Source: GCA-2705995 sp965661625
GTDB lineage: Bacteria; Bacteroidota; Bacteroidia; Flavobacteriales_G; Salibacteraceae
Assembly (NCBI GenBank): GCA_965661625.1
Contig: CBFIEM010000007.1
Coordinates: 101,018-165,017, forward strand
Direction of reading: 5' to 3'
Length of the DNA: 64,000 nt
Shown: positions 52,820 through 62,738 of the stretch, piece by piece
Layout of the letters: every line of letters starts with the position of its first letter
Position numbering within the stretch: the first letter of the stretch is position 1
Position numbers and translations under genes: made by a program
Notes under the pieces: model-generated
What the model was told of the DNA's origin: nothing
The model's database searches: none
Seen by the model: only the letters and a program-made list of their open reading frames with translations

Positions 52820-55800
52820 GATTCAACAGGAAGTACCTTGCAAAACCCCACCCACATATTTCAAAATCAATCCTTATTTATTACCAATTACAACGTCTCG
52901 TTGATTGTAAGTTCAGCCAATGGGTGTGTAGACACAGCAAATCAAGTAGTTTCAGTTTATCCCGAACCAATTTTTCCTTTCAGCACAAACCCCGATTCAG
53001 GGTGTTCGCCCGTTTTGGTCAATTTTCCGGCTGTTGTTGGAGCTGTTCAATACCAATGGGATTTTGGTGATGGAACCACATCTACAGGTCCATCGCCAAC
53101 CCATGTTTTTGTGAACAATACAACAAACAACCAAGTATTTACAGTTGAGCTAATTGCTACTTCTCCTTTTGGATGTTCGGATACTACCTACCGTGATGTT
53201 GTGGTTTTTCCAAATCCTACGGCAGACTTTTCAATGACCAACAACATCGGTTGTCCTGAGCTCACAAGGAGTTTTCAAAACCTCTCAACGGGGGCGGATA
53301 ATTATTATTGGGACTTTGGAAACGGAAGTTTAGATACAACCGTAGTCCAGTCGTTTCAGCAAATCTTTGACAGTCAAACCCAACAGCAAGTTGATTACCC
53401 AATTTCTTTAATAGCTGCTACAAATGCCGGATGTTATGATACAAATAATCAAGTGGTTACAGTGCGTCCTAGGGTAGTGGCTTCATTTGATCACGATAGC
53501 TCCGGGTGCAGTCCGATCCCGGTAGCATTCCAAAACAATTCACTGGGTGCTACTTCCTATTTCTTGGATTTTGGGAATGGTGCTGCTAGCACAAGCGCTC
53601 AACCAACACAGAACTATACGTACACGGGGACCGCTGATACGGTTTATGCGATTTCGCTAATCGCGAGTTCAAACTTTGGCTGTGCCGACACTTCATTCAG
53701 CCAAATTGAGGTTTTTAACACTGCACAATCCAATTTTACCATAAGTACGCTTCAAGGTTGTACACCGGTTAATGTGACTTTTAATAATACATCTTTTGGC
53801 TACGATAGTTTGCTTTGGCAATTTGGAGATAATACAGCAAGTAGTTCTACCGCCCAGTTTATTGCCAACACATATACCAATACCACGCTTCAGCCCGAGG
53901 TTTATACGATTAACTTATTCGCATACACGGCGGAAGGATGTAACGATACGACTTCCATCGACTTAACTGTTTTTCCGCCTATTACGGCTAATTTCAGTGG
54001 CTTGGCAGATGGATGCTCCCCTCGTACTATTTCCCTTACAAACCAATCAACTGGAGCTAATGCTTACTTCTGGGAGTTTGGAGATGGTATTACTTCAGTG
54101 GATCCTGATCCAACACACATTTTTACCAATCCAATAATTGCTGATACCACTTACCTGGTTGAGTTGGAGGCCTCATCTCAATATGGATGTTCGGACTCCA
54201 TTATGTTGCCCATAACCATTTTCAATACTCCACTTGTAAACGCCACGCCTTCAGTTATTTCAGGGTGTACTCCTTTGGAAGTTACTTTTTCAAACGCCTC
54301 AACGGGTATGGATGGCTTGAATTGGGACATGGACGATGGAACAACATTTACCAGCACAGCAGCTTCTTACAGTCATACGTTCACAAATACGGGGAATACC
54401 CCTCAATTTTTTAACGTTACCCTAGTAGGAACAACAGTTGAAGGGTGCAACGATACCCTTGTGATACCAATAGAGGTATTCCCTCCTGTTACGGCCTCCT
54501 TTTCAGGAGGTCAAGATGGCTGCAGTCCGCACACGTTGCAATTAACAAATACAAGCAGTGGTGCTTCGAGCTATTTCTGGGACTTTAGCAATGGCACAAC
54601 CAGTTCGAACCCGAATCCCATAACTACATTTATCAACAACAGCATTTCGGATACGGTTTACTCAATTGCTTTTGTTGCAACCTCAATTCATGGTTGCTCA
54701 GATACGCTTACACAGGATATTACGGTTTTTAACACCCCCATATCCACTTTCTCATTAAGTCAGCAAACTGCATGTACTCCTGTGTCTGTGGCAATTACAA
54801 ACGGAAGTATTGGAGCGGATAGTTATCAATGGGATTTTGGAAATGGGACAACCTCCAATACGGCAGCTACAGCATTCAATCAGGCCTATGTCAATACATC
54901 TGTAAATCCGATCACCTATGATTTGACTCTAATCGCTGAAACTGTAGAAGGGTGTGCGGATACAGCTACCCAAAATTTGACCGTATATCCGCCTGTTGTA
55001 GCAGATTTTACAGGAGATTCAATAGGGTGTAGTCCGTTGGATGTTCAGTTTATCAATACATCACAAGGAGCTGTTACCTATTTATGGGATTTTGGCGATG
55101 GCACAACTGCTGTAACTGCCAGCCCAAATCATAGTTACCAGTATTCAGGCGCCACTGATACCACGTATCAACTAACCCTAGTTGCTACATCCGCATTTGG
55201 CTGTTCGGATACATTAGTAAGAAATATTCAAGTATTTCCGCAACCAATAGCACTGTTTTCTGCAAATCCTACCTTGCAGACGTGGCCCTCAAATGCCGTT
55301 ACGATTACCAACACAACAAATGGAACGTGGAATTACAATTGGAGCTTTGGTGATGGGAATACAAGTACGACGATTCAGCCAGGAACAATAAATTATGGCA
55401 CATGGGGGCAGTACACCATTACTGCCATAATTGCGAACGCGTTTTGTAGCGATACAGCATCACAGGCAATAACCATATTGGCGCCTCCACCTGTGGCTAG
55501 TTTTATAGGGTCTGGCGAGGGTTTTGAACCGCTTACAATTCAGTTTCTCAGCACCAGCCAATATGCTACGTCGTGGTTCTGGGGGTTTGGAGATGGTAAT
55601 ACTTCAGTGGCTGAAAACCCTGTATACACCTATAACAATGAAGGTGTTTACACGGTGTCGTTGACCGTGGTTGGAGAAAACGGAACATCTACCATGGTTA
55701 AGGTAGATTCGGTAATTGTTCATCCGAATGCTAACGCATTTTTTGATTTTAGGCCTGAAGTTGTGAGTGTTCCATTGCAAGCTGTTCAGTTTTTTAATCA

Positions 55801-56284
55801 GTCTGGTAATGCCACATCCTTTTTCTGGGATTTTGGCGACGGCAACACAAGTCAAGAGGAGTTTCCTCAACATCGATATAGTGAAGTTGGAGCATACACC
55901 GTCACCTTAATTGTTGATAATGAATTTGGTTGTGCAGATACCTTTGTAGCAATCAACCCAGTTATTGCTGAAGGTGGTGGGGATATTACCTATCCTAACG
56001 TTTTCACGCCAGACCCCTTAGGCTCAAGCGGCGGTTATTACGGGCAAAACAACATTGAAAACAGTATATTTTTCCCTGTGAGTGAAGGTGTAGTAGAATA
56101 CCATTTACTCATCTATAATCGGTGGGGTGAAGTCATGTTTGAAACGTACGATGTTGAGCAGGGATGGGATGGATATTATCGCGGAGAACTATGTCAGCAA
56201 GATGTTTACGTGTACAAAGCGGAAGTGCGTTTTATTAACGGATCAGAGGAAACGGTGGTAGGAGATTTGACGTTATTGCGATGA
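52820..56284 (+). pseudogene. C-terminal part of the PKD-repeat adhesin, with type B sorting domain
   Basis: The continuation of the gene above in the same frame, about 1155 codons, with no plausible start codon of its own (the first candidate is a TTG at 52838 inside a PKD module). It contains about twelve more PKD modules (QWDFGDG, YWDFGNG, FWEFGDG, LWDFGDG, FWGFGDGN and others), each with a paired Cys pattern like 'GCSDT' and 'GCSP'. It ends in a gliding motility-associated C-terminal domain (YPNVFTPDPLGSS, YNRWGEVMF, GWDGYYRGELCQQDVYVYKAEV, VGDLTLLR). The intact protein would be about 1840 residues, of SprB-like adhesin type. The downstream porP/sprF gene overlaps the stop by four bases. 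Confidence 0.8.
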
Positions 56285-57273
56285 GGGATTATTTATTGAT
56301 GCTGTTTTTCGTAGTTGTGGGAGGGCTTGTTGTAAGCCAAGACCCTCAGTATTCGCAATTCTATGCGAATCCGATTTACACAAATCCCGGTTTTACAGGA
56401 AATAATGCGGGGAATCGTTTTACATTAAATTACCGCAACCAATGGCCAGCAATACCTGGTGCATTTGTTTCTTATAGTGCAGCCTATGATGCGAACGTGC
56501 AAGACTTGAATAGTGGTGTTGCCGCGTTTGTACATTACGACAGGGCAGGAAGTGGTGGGTTGAGGTTTACACAGGTAGGTGGAGCGTATTCGTATACCAT
56601 TCGTTTAACCCGAAAGCTCGCTGTTCGTCCTGCTATGAGTATGGCCTACAGCATTCGTGATATTGATTTCGCACGACTCACATTTGGCGATCAACTGGTA
56701 ACAGGAGTTCAGCAAAGTGTTGCTACAGGTGCAATTGCTGAGCGTATACAGTATATGGATGTTGGAGCAGGAGGAGTGTTGTTTAGCGATCATTTCTGGT
56801 TTGGGTACAGTGTATTGCATTTAAACCAACCAAATAACTCATTACTTGGAGACGAAAATAGGCTGCCGGCTAAGCATTCGGTGCATGTGGGGTATAACGT
56901 GATTGTAAAGCAAACACGGGGAAAAGAAACGGTAAGTAGTTTAACTTTTGCAGGTAATTATAAGGCTCAGAAAAATTGGGATCAAATAGACATAGGAGCT
57001 TATTGGTATTACAAGCCGTTTGTTGCGGGTGTTTGGTATCGCGGAATACCTATTGGAAAAGACAATGATGCAAGCCCCATTAATCAAGATGCTGTAGTGT
57101 TTATGGCCGGTTATCATTACGACCGGTGGAAGATGGGCTATTCTTATGACATTACGGTTTCTACCTTATGGGGAAATACAGGCGGATCGCATGAACTCAG
57201 CTTGGCTTATGAATGGTTCAAACCCAAACGAAGAAAGCGCAGGTTTTTGATGGTTCCCTGTCCTAGCTTTTAA
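56281..57273 (+). CDS. PorP/SprF family type IX secretion membrane protein
   Basis: 330 residues. Signal peptide, then the family start QDPQYSQFYANPIYTNPGFTG and NRFTLNYRNQWPAIPGAFVSYSAAYD, and an outer-membrane beta-barrel. PorP/SprF proteins hold T9SS type B cargo at the cell surface; in Flavobacterium johnsoniae SprF serves the SprB adhesin. Here the ATG overlaps the stop of the PKD adhesin by four bases, so the two are translated together and this is its probable partner. Its end overlaps the convergent uridine kinase gene by 11 bases. Confidence 0.93.
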   Translation: MRDYLLMLFFVVVGGLVVSQDPQYSQFYANPIYTNPGFTGNNAGNRFTLNYRNQWPAIPGAFVSYSAAYDANVQDLNSGVAAFVHYDRAGSGGLRFTQVGGAYSYTIRLTRKLAVRPAMSMAYSIRDIDFARLTFGDQLVTGVQQSVATGAIAERIQYMDVGAGGVLFSDHFWFGYSVLHLNQPNNSLLGDENRLPAKHSVHVGYNVIVKQTRGKETVSSLTFAGNYKAQKNWDQIDIGAYWYYKPFVAGVWYRGIPIGKDNDASPINQDAVVFMAGYHYDRWKMGYSYDITVSTLWGNTGGSHELSLAYEWFKPKRRKRRFLMVPCPSF

Positions 57274-57940
57274 GCGATTCTGCCGGTATTTTTTCTAGTA
57301 CATAGCGTTCACTATAGTCTTCAGGTAGTTGGGCCTTCAAGTGGTTAACCAGTACAGCTAATCCTTTTGAGTAATGGGAATTATTGGTTATGATAACGTG
57401 ACAATCTTCACGGTAAGGCTGTAAAAACTTTTTATAAGAAGGCATGACATGGTTTTCCCATTGATAGCGAACCTCTCGTTCTGGATATCCGCGTTCTTCA
57501 CGATCTCGCTTCAACCTCCTGTTAAACATTATATGCTCTTGTGCATCTATGAATAACCTTAGATCCAAGGCTTTGCGAATTTCCTCATAGTGGAAAATGA
57601 ACAGTCCTTCCATCACAATAATGGGAGCTGGCTTTACGATGAGTTTGCCAGGGACCTTTTTCTTATTATTGAACGTGTATTCTTTGATCGTAATTGATTC
57701 GCCACGTCTGATTTTTATCAAGTCCCTATAAAACTGAACACGATTTATGCTCGTAGGAAGGTCAAAATTGACGGCTCCATTTTCGTCTTTCTCTTGTTCT
57801 TCCAGTGGTTTGTAATAATTATCCTGAGAAATGATACAAACCGAGCCCTTTGGCATAGCTTCCTTCAACTCTTTTAAGAACGAGGTCTTCCCCGAGGCGC
57901 TTGCGCCAGCGATACCTACAATGTAAGGCTCATTAACCAT
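57263..57940 (-). CDS. udk: Uridine kinase
   Basis: 225 residues from the ATG at 57940; an upstream in-frame ATG would add residues that lie in the promoter. Walker A is GIAGASASGKTSF; other signatures are IISQDNYYKPLEEQE, FDLPTSINRVQF, IVMEGLFIFHYEEI and RRLKRDREERGYP. It phosphorylates uridine and cytidine in pyrimidine salvage. The promoter at 57945-57973 is well formed and leaves only four bases to the ATG. Confidence 0.93.
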   Translation of the reverse strand: MVNEPYIVGIAGASASGKTSFLKELKEAMPKGSVCIISQDNYYKPLEEQEKDENGAVNFDLPTSINRVQFYRDLIKIRRGESITIKEYTFNNKKKVPGKLIVKPAPIIVMEGLFIFHYEEIRKALDLRLFIDAQEHIMFNRRLKRDREERGYPEREVRYQWENHVMPSYKKFLQPYREDCHVIITNNSHYSKGLAVLVNHLKAQLPEDYSERYVLEKIPAESLKS

Positions 57941-57944
57941 ACGA

Positions 57945-57973
57945 CAAATGTAACTAAGAACCCTAAAGAACAA
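57945..57973 (-). promoter_or_regulatory. Promoter of the uridine kinase gene, probably leaderless
   Basis: On the minus strand TTG (57971-57973), 18 bases, TACATTTG (57945-57952), then four bases (tcgt) to the ATG. Both elements match the Bacteroidota pattern. Confidence 0.65.
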
Positions 57974-58006
57974 AACGAACCTCGAATGATATATTACCTT
58001 TAGGCC

Positions 58007-58879
58007 ATGAAAAAATGGAGTATAGCATTCGGATTAGCTTTTTTAAGTACCGTTAGTATTGGACAAAGCATTAAAGCTTATCAGCTTTACACGGCTGATG
58101 GTGAGGAGGTTTCTGTAGAAGAAATGGTAGCAGTTATGAATCAAGCTGACGTGGTCTTGTTGGGTGAATTACATAATAATCCCATAGCCCATTGGATGCA
58201 AGTAACGGTTACCAAAGCTTTGTATGAATTGGACTCGAGTATTGTTTTGGGCGCCGAAATGTTTGAGGCGGATAATCAGCTCATTTTAGATGAGTATTTG
58301 GCAGGTACTATAAAGGAAGCCCATTGGACGGAGGAAGCTAAGCAATGGAATAACTATAAAACAGACTATAAGCCACTCATTGAGTTTGCGAAAGCTCACC
58401 AACTGCCCTTCATCGCTACCAACATCCCGAGAAGGTATGCTTCTTTGATATCACGAGCAGGATTGGAGGGATTAGATGAGCTGAGCGATCTAGCATATAG
58501 CTGGATGGCTCCTATACCTTTTCCTTTTGACGCTGATGCACCGGGATATAAAGAAATGATGGAAATGGGAATGGGGCATGGAGGTGGAATGGACATGACG
58601 AAACTTGTTCAAGCCCAAGCGAGTAAAGATGCTACAATGGCGCATTTTATTTTAAAGGGAATCGCCGATCATGAACCAGGAACATTTATTCACTATCAAG
58701 GAGACTATCACAGCGCAAATCAAGGCGGAATATATTGGTATTTGAAGTCTTATGAACCTTCTACAAAAGTCATTTCATTGTCAACTACGCTAGAAGAACA
58801 TGGGGCTTGGAATGAGGGTTTGAGCGGAAGGGCAGATTACATTTTGGTTGTCTCACCTCATGTAACTACATCGTATTAA
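58007..58879 (+). CDS. ChaN-like (Tiki/haem-binding uptake) family protein
   Basis: 290 residues with a signal peptide (WSIAFGLAFLSTVSIG). The ChaN fold is shown by VVLLGELHNNPIAHWMQ, VLGAEMFEADNQLILDEYL, PFIATNIPRRYASLISRAGL and the late HYQGDYHSANQGGIYWYL. Known members bind haem or cleave peptide or aldehyde substrates; none is proven here. A Met/His/Gly-rich loop (MMEMGMGHGGGMDM, residues about 186-199) could bind a metal. It converges with the next gene, overlapping by four bases. Confidence 0.85.
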   Translation: MKKWSIAFGLAFLSTVSIGQSIKAYQLYTADGEEVSVEEMVAVMNQADVVLLGELHNNPIAHWMQVTVTKALYELDSSIVLGAEMFEADNQLILDEYLAGTIKEAHWTEEAKQWNNYKTDYKPLIEFAKAHQLPFIATNIPRRYASLISRAGLEGLDELSDLAYSWMAPIPFPFDADAPGYKEMMEMGMGHGGGMDMTKLVQAQASKDATMAHFILKGIADHEPGTFIHYQGDYHSANQGGIYWYLKSYEPSTKVISLSTTLEEHGAWNEGLSGRADYILVVSPHVTTSY

Positions 58880-59367
58880 CGACGTTCGTAAACTCCATAA
58901 AAGAGTGTTTTCTTGTATTCTCCGCCCGGAGTAAGGGTATTCCAAACCTGATGAATCGATCCATCATCTTGGGGCGTCCAACTTATTTCATGCATGTAAT
59001 CTCCTTCTGCAAAGGGAATTACTTCACTTCTCATGACCATTTTCCCACCAAAAAATCCACCATGAAGCTTGAGGGAATTTCCTGAGTTATCTACCCAAAT
59101 TTGATTCCACATGCCTTCTGTTTTGTTGAAGAAGTTGATACTTGTTCCAGTTGTTCCTTTTTTAGATTGCCAATGCTCTTGGAGTACACATTCGTCCTCC
59201 AAGGCAACAATTTCATTCTTTCCAATACGCTTGCCATTGGTGTCAGAAACACTCCATTCACCAATCCAAAAGTCAAACTGCCTAAACTCGGTATATCCAC
59301 ACCCGTTTTGTCCCAAAGTGAGCAGACTCATGGTGGTTAGAATGACGGTGAAAAAATAGCGCATCAA
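58876..59367 (-). CDS. DUF1579-like secreted protein
   Basis: 163 residues. A signal peptide (FTVILTTMSLLTLGQ) is followed by EFRQFDFWIGEWSVSD and a barrel-like body of short strands (LQEHWQSKKGTTGTSINFF, WNQIWVDNSGN), a pattern shared with the DUF1579 family. Function unknown. Its start overlaps the stop of the META-domain gene by four bases, so the pair is probably co-translated. Confidence 0.78.
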   Translation of the reverse strand: MMRYFFTVILTTMSLLTLGQNGCGYTEFRQFDFWIGEWSVSDTNGKRIGKNEIVALEDECVLQEHWQSKKGTTGTSINFFNKTEGMWNQIWVDNSGNSLKLHGGFFGGKMVMRSEVIPFAEGDYMHEISWTPQDDGSIHQVWNTLTPGGEYKKTLFYGVYERR

Positions 59368-59897
59368 AGTTGTTTTTGGAGTACAATTTCAGTTTGTCCT
59401 TCGCAAGACGTGAGCGTTAGCTTATCGTTTGCTATCATCCATTCAAATTCGTAAAACAAACCTGTTCTTAATTCAGACTCACTATTCGATGGGTCACAAG
59501 CTCTAGCTGTCATAGGACCATGTGAAAAACGGAGTGTTTCAGGAGTTACATGCAATGACCCCTGGAGGTTGTTACAGCCTAAATATGCTGAATAACTCGT
59601 GTCCCCATTTATATCGATGTAAGGCGCTGTACCTGAGTATTTTAGTGAATCGGTTTCATTTATGCGTTGAATAACCCACTTGCCATTCAACGCAGTTTCA
59701 ACTGGTATTTCTGCTTGCTCACTCAAGGAGTCAGCACCAACTTGAACGACTTCTTGCGACAGGTATTCTGACTTTTCAGAGGATGTAGGAAGTGAAGAAG
59801 CGGATGGCTTATGGCTAGAAATTGGAGCTGATTCATTGCACCCAACTACTATAAAAGCCAAGCAAATAATGCATGTATACCATTGGTTCTTCATCAC
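59364..59897 (-). CDS. META-domain lipoprotein
   Basis: 177 residues. Signal peptide with lipobox (CLAFIVVGC), a Ser-rich linker, then a META (HslJ-like) domain: GKWVIQRINETDSLKY, YLGCNNLQGSLHV, MTARACDPSN and LTLTSCEGQTEIVLQK. Such proteins sit in the envelope; some affect resistance to novobiocin in E. coli. It precedes and overlaps the DUF1579-like gene. Confidence 0.85.
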   Translation of the reverse strand: MMKNQWYTCIICLAFIVVGCNESAPISSHKPSASSLPTSSEKSEYLSQEVVQVGADSLSEQAEIPVETALNGKWVIQRINETDSLKYSGTAPYIDINGDTSYSAYLGCNNLQGSLHVTPETLRFSHGPMTARACDPSNSESELRTGLFYEFEWMIANDKLTLTSCEGQTEIVLQKQL

Positions 59898-59915
59898 TCA
59901 AAAACAATTATTGAT

Positions 59916-62564
59916 TTATTCATTGCGCAATAGCTGAACGTTTCCTTTAACAGTATAAAGACGCTCATCATAGCCTGTTGCTTCAATTACGTAAAAATAG
60001 ACCCCTTCGGCATGATCTTCTCCTGTCCAAAATTCTCCGGGACCAAATGTCGTTATTTCTCTTCCCCAACGGTTATAAATGGACGCTGTATAATCCTTGA
60101 AATTAGATACGAAATAATCGATGCCATTCCCGCCACATGATCCGGACCCAATTCCGAAGAAGTCGTTACAACCATCTCCGTTCGGGGTGAACACATTAGG
60201 AACGTTAAATAGAACAGCGGCGTTCTCCAAGTAGAACCCGTATGTAACGGTGTCTTTACAGCCAAATTCATTGGTGGTTACAAGTGTAACGGGCACATAA
60301 GTGTTTGCACCAGAGAAACGTTGGGTTGGGTTTTCTTCAGTACTCGTACTGCCTCCTAATGTCCAATTATATGTACTTCCTCCTTGGCTGGTATTTGTAA
60401 AAGGGATGGTAGCGGGTGCTGTAAACGTATCAGCAGGAATGGAAAAGTTTGCAAGTGGACTTGGGTTAAGCACAACAGTAAACTCATTGGCTGCTCCAAT
60501 ACAGCCCAAGTTGTTTTCATGAACAGCTACTTGAAATGAGGATCCCACAGCTGCCGAATTTGCAGTTCCAAAACCCAATGCTTCGCCAGTCCCTGCAAGA
60601 GTATCGGATACGAACCACTCAATTTCACCCTCTCCACCGCCAGTCGCCTCAAAAAGAATGGAGTCACCAACACAAAGTACTGGAACCTCAACCTCGGGCA
60701 TTTCAGGAGCTTCAACGACGTAAATGGTGTCAGTACTGCTGTTTCCACATCCATTGGCAGAAGCTGCATCTGTGATAGTATATGTGAGTTCCCAACTACC
60801 AATGCCAACATTTGCTGGAATAAAGTTAGTCGGACTAAATGAAACAGTTGTAGGCGTAATTGGATTTACGGACCATGTACCAATTCCTGGGGTATTGGCT
60901 AAAATCGGCGAATTCGTGGTTATTCCCGCACAAAAGGCACCAGCTGGGAAATCAGTATCAGCCAAAGGGTAAACAGTAACTTCAACACTATCAATGCCTG
61001 AGCATGAGCCTGAAGGAGTACTTGCACTTACGGTCATAACATATACACCTGGTCCAATATTCGCGTCAAATCCGCCTGGGTTTGTATCTGCAATAATGCC
61101 ACCGCCTGTCCATTGGTATGTAGGTGCGTAAATGCTATTCCCCGATAAATTGTTTAGTGAGGCATTTAATGCAAGGGTATCTCCGGCGCAAATAGCTTGT
61201 GCTGGAGGTGCAACAGGCTCAAACGGAGTAATATGGCGAATTTGAACTGTATCTGTATTGGAACAAAATTCATTAACAACATAAACTACTTGGTAGGTTC
61301 CCACTCCAACTTGCAGTGGGGTATAAAACCCCGTTTGTTGGTTTATTGCGGGGCCCAGCCAACTTCCCCCGGGATTTGAGGAGGTAAGGGTAACTGTATC
61401 CGATAGACAAATTTCCTCTGGAGCAATGATATCGGCAATTGGACGATCAATAACGGTAATGGATTGACTAGAACTATTGGCACAGTTACCAGTGATATCA
61501 TAATTAATGGTAAACGTTCCAACCCCACTTGAATCCGGATCAAATTGTCCAGTTTCCGTTATACCGGTTCCAGAAAAGATTCCATAGTCGAGCAGAGGAT
61601 CTGCAAATACAGGGGAATCATAAATGCATAATGAATCTTGAAGGTCAAAGCTTGCATCGAATTGCGTAACAACTTCAACGGTAATGGTATCAACAATAGA
61701 ATAACATGCATCAGTAATGTTTACAATGTAATCGGTTGTTGATGTTGGCCAAACCGTTGGTGTAGATGAACCTGTAGAGCTTATATTAATATTTGGTGTC
61801 CAGAGGTATGTAGATGTAGAATTCACGACAGGGGCACTTATTTCGATGCTATCTCCGAGACATAATACTTGATCTGAAGATGATCCGCTTAAGTTTGTAT
61901 TGAGGCTGGAAACACAAAAAGAATGCACGTTAAAAGCACCTCCTGTTGAAGCGGTCATTCCCCAATAGACAGTTGGGTTACCATTAAAAAATTGATTCAC
62001 GATATTTCCAGTGTACTGTAAACGTAAATCACAATCGAAATACACCTCAAGTAAATTGGCGCCTGCATCCCATTTGATGCGGAGATCATGATTTTGACCA
62101 TCTTCAATGTTTCCATTTGATACTGCGGCTTGAATGGGGCCGGCTAAACCATTTGCGGAATTGTGATCCATAACTCCATTACTAAGAATACCAACATGGT
62201 CTACTGCGATATCATTGTTGTTTCCATTATTCCAGGTATCAACTTCAACCATAACTGAAGGACTTATTCCCTGGGCACCAATTCCACCACCACCAATTCC
62301 TGTGGCAGTAGGCTGAGGTTGTAATACGAAACACATTCCATCGGCTCCACCATTATTACTACCAAGATTTACTTCGAAATAAAGATCGAAAGATTGGTTG
62401 AGGTTTATAGCCTGGTTATTCCATACTGAACCATTTTGTGAGGTTGTATTATTGGTTAACTGGTAACAACTGTTCCCAGTACTTGTTGCTGTACCAACGG
62501 TAGTATACTGAGCAACACTTACAAAAGCGTCAAGCAGAAATAAGAAGGAAAGCAGATATCTCAT
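59916..62564 (-). CDS. T9SS type B surface protein with N-terminal legume lectin-type domain
   Basis: 882 residues from the ATG at 62564, which opens a signal peptide (MRYLLSFLFLLDAFVSVAQ). Residues about 22-225 form an L-type lectin fold (FDLYFEVNLGSNNGGADGMCFVLQ, PSVMVEVDTWNNGNNNDIAVDHVGIL, HDLRIKWDAG). Several Ig-like and PKD-like modules follow, and a type B sorting domain closes it (VPNVFTPNGDGCNDFFGIG, IYNRWGREITTFG, AEGVYFYVIEATG, VKGNVQLLRNE). It is expected on the cell surface, binding sugars or polysaccharide. Confidence 0.9.
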   Translation of the reverse strand: MRYLLSFLFLLDAFVSVAQYTTVGTATSTGNSCYQLTNNTTSQNGSVWNNQAINLNQSFDLYFEVNLGSNNGGADGMCFVLQPQPTATGIGGGGIGAQGISPSVMVEVDTWNNGNNNDIAVDHVGILSNGVMDHNSANGLAGPIQAAVSNGNIEDGQNHDLRIKWDAGANLLEVYFDCDLRLQYTGNIVNQFFNGNPTVYWGMTASTGGAFNVHSFCVSSLNTNLSGSSSDQVLCLGDSIEISAPVVNSTSTYLWTPNINISSTGSSTPTVWPTSTTDYIVNITDACYSIVDTITVEVVTQFDASFDLQDSLCIYDSPVFADPLLDYGIFSGTGITETGQFDPDSSGVGTFTINYDITGNCANSSSQSITVIDRPIADIIAPEEICLSDTVTLTSSNPGGSWLGPAINQQTGFYTPLQVGVGTYQVVYVVNEFCSNTDTVQIRHITPFEPVAPPAQAICAGDTLALNASLNNLSGNSIYAPTYQWTGGGIIADTNPGGFDANIGPGVYVMTVSASTPSGSCSGIDSVEVTVYPLADTDFPAGAFCAGITTNSPILANTPGIGTWSVNPITPTTVSFSPTNFIPANVGIGSWELTYTITDAASANGCGNSSTDTIYVVEAPEMPEVEVPVLCVGDSILFEATGGGEGEIEWFVSDTLAGTGEALGFGTANSAAVGSSFQVAVHENNLGCIGAANEFTVVLNPSPLANFSIPADTFTAPATIPFTNTSQGGSTYNWTLGGSTSTEENPTQRFSGANTYVPVTLVTTNEFGCKDTVTYGFYLENAAVLFNVPNVFTPNGDGCNDFFGIGSGSCGGNGIDYFVSNFKDYTASIYNRWGREITTFGPGEFWTGEDHAEGVYFYVIEATGYDERLYTVKGNVQLLRNE

Positions 62565-62738
62565 GATGATCATATATTGTGCTAAGGTATTTAATCTGAA
62601 TGATTCATAGCGTTATAACTACTTTATGCGACGTATGCGGACGACATAATGTTTACTGGGAAATCGTCGAAATACAACCTTAAAAATAATTTACCTCTCA
62701 AATGTGAAAAACGCGATGGCAATTGTTACTTTGAAGAT

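Noticed and set aside
52838..56284. The second half of the PKD gene as an independent gene
   Set aside because: Its first candidate start is a TTG inside a PKD module, with no signal peptide or promoter; it is the continuation of the broken gene.
50762..56284. PKD DNA repeats as a CRISPR or satellite array
   Set aside because: The repeats are diverged protein modules of about 85-95 codons, not short exact repeats with spacers.
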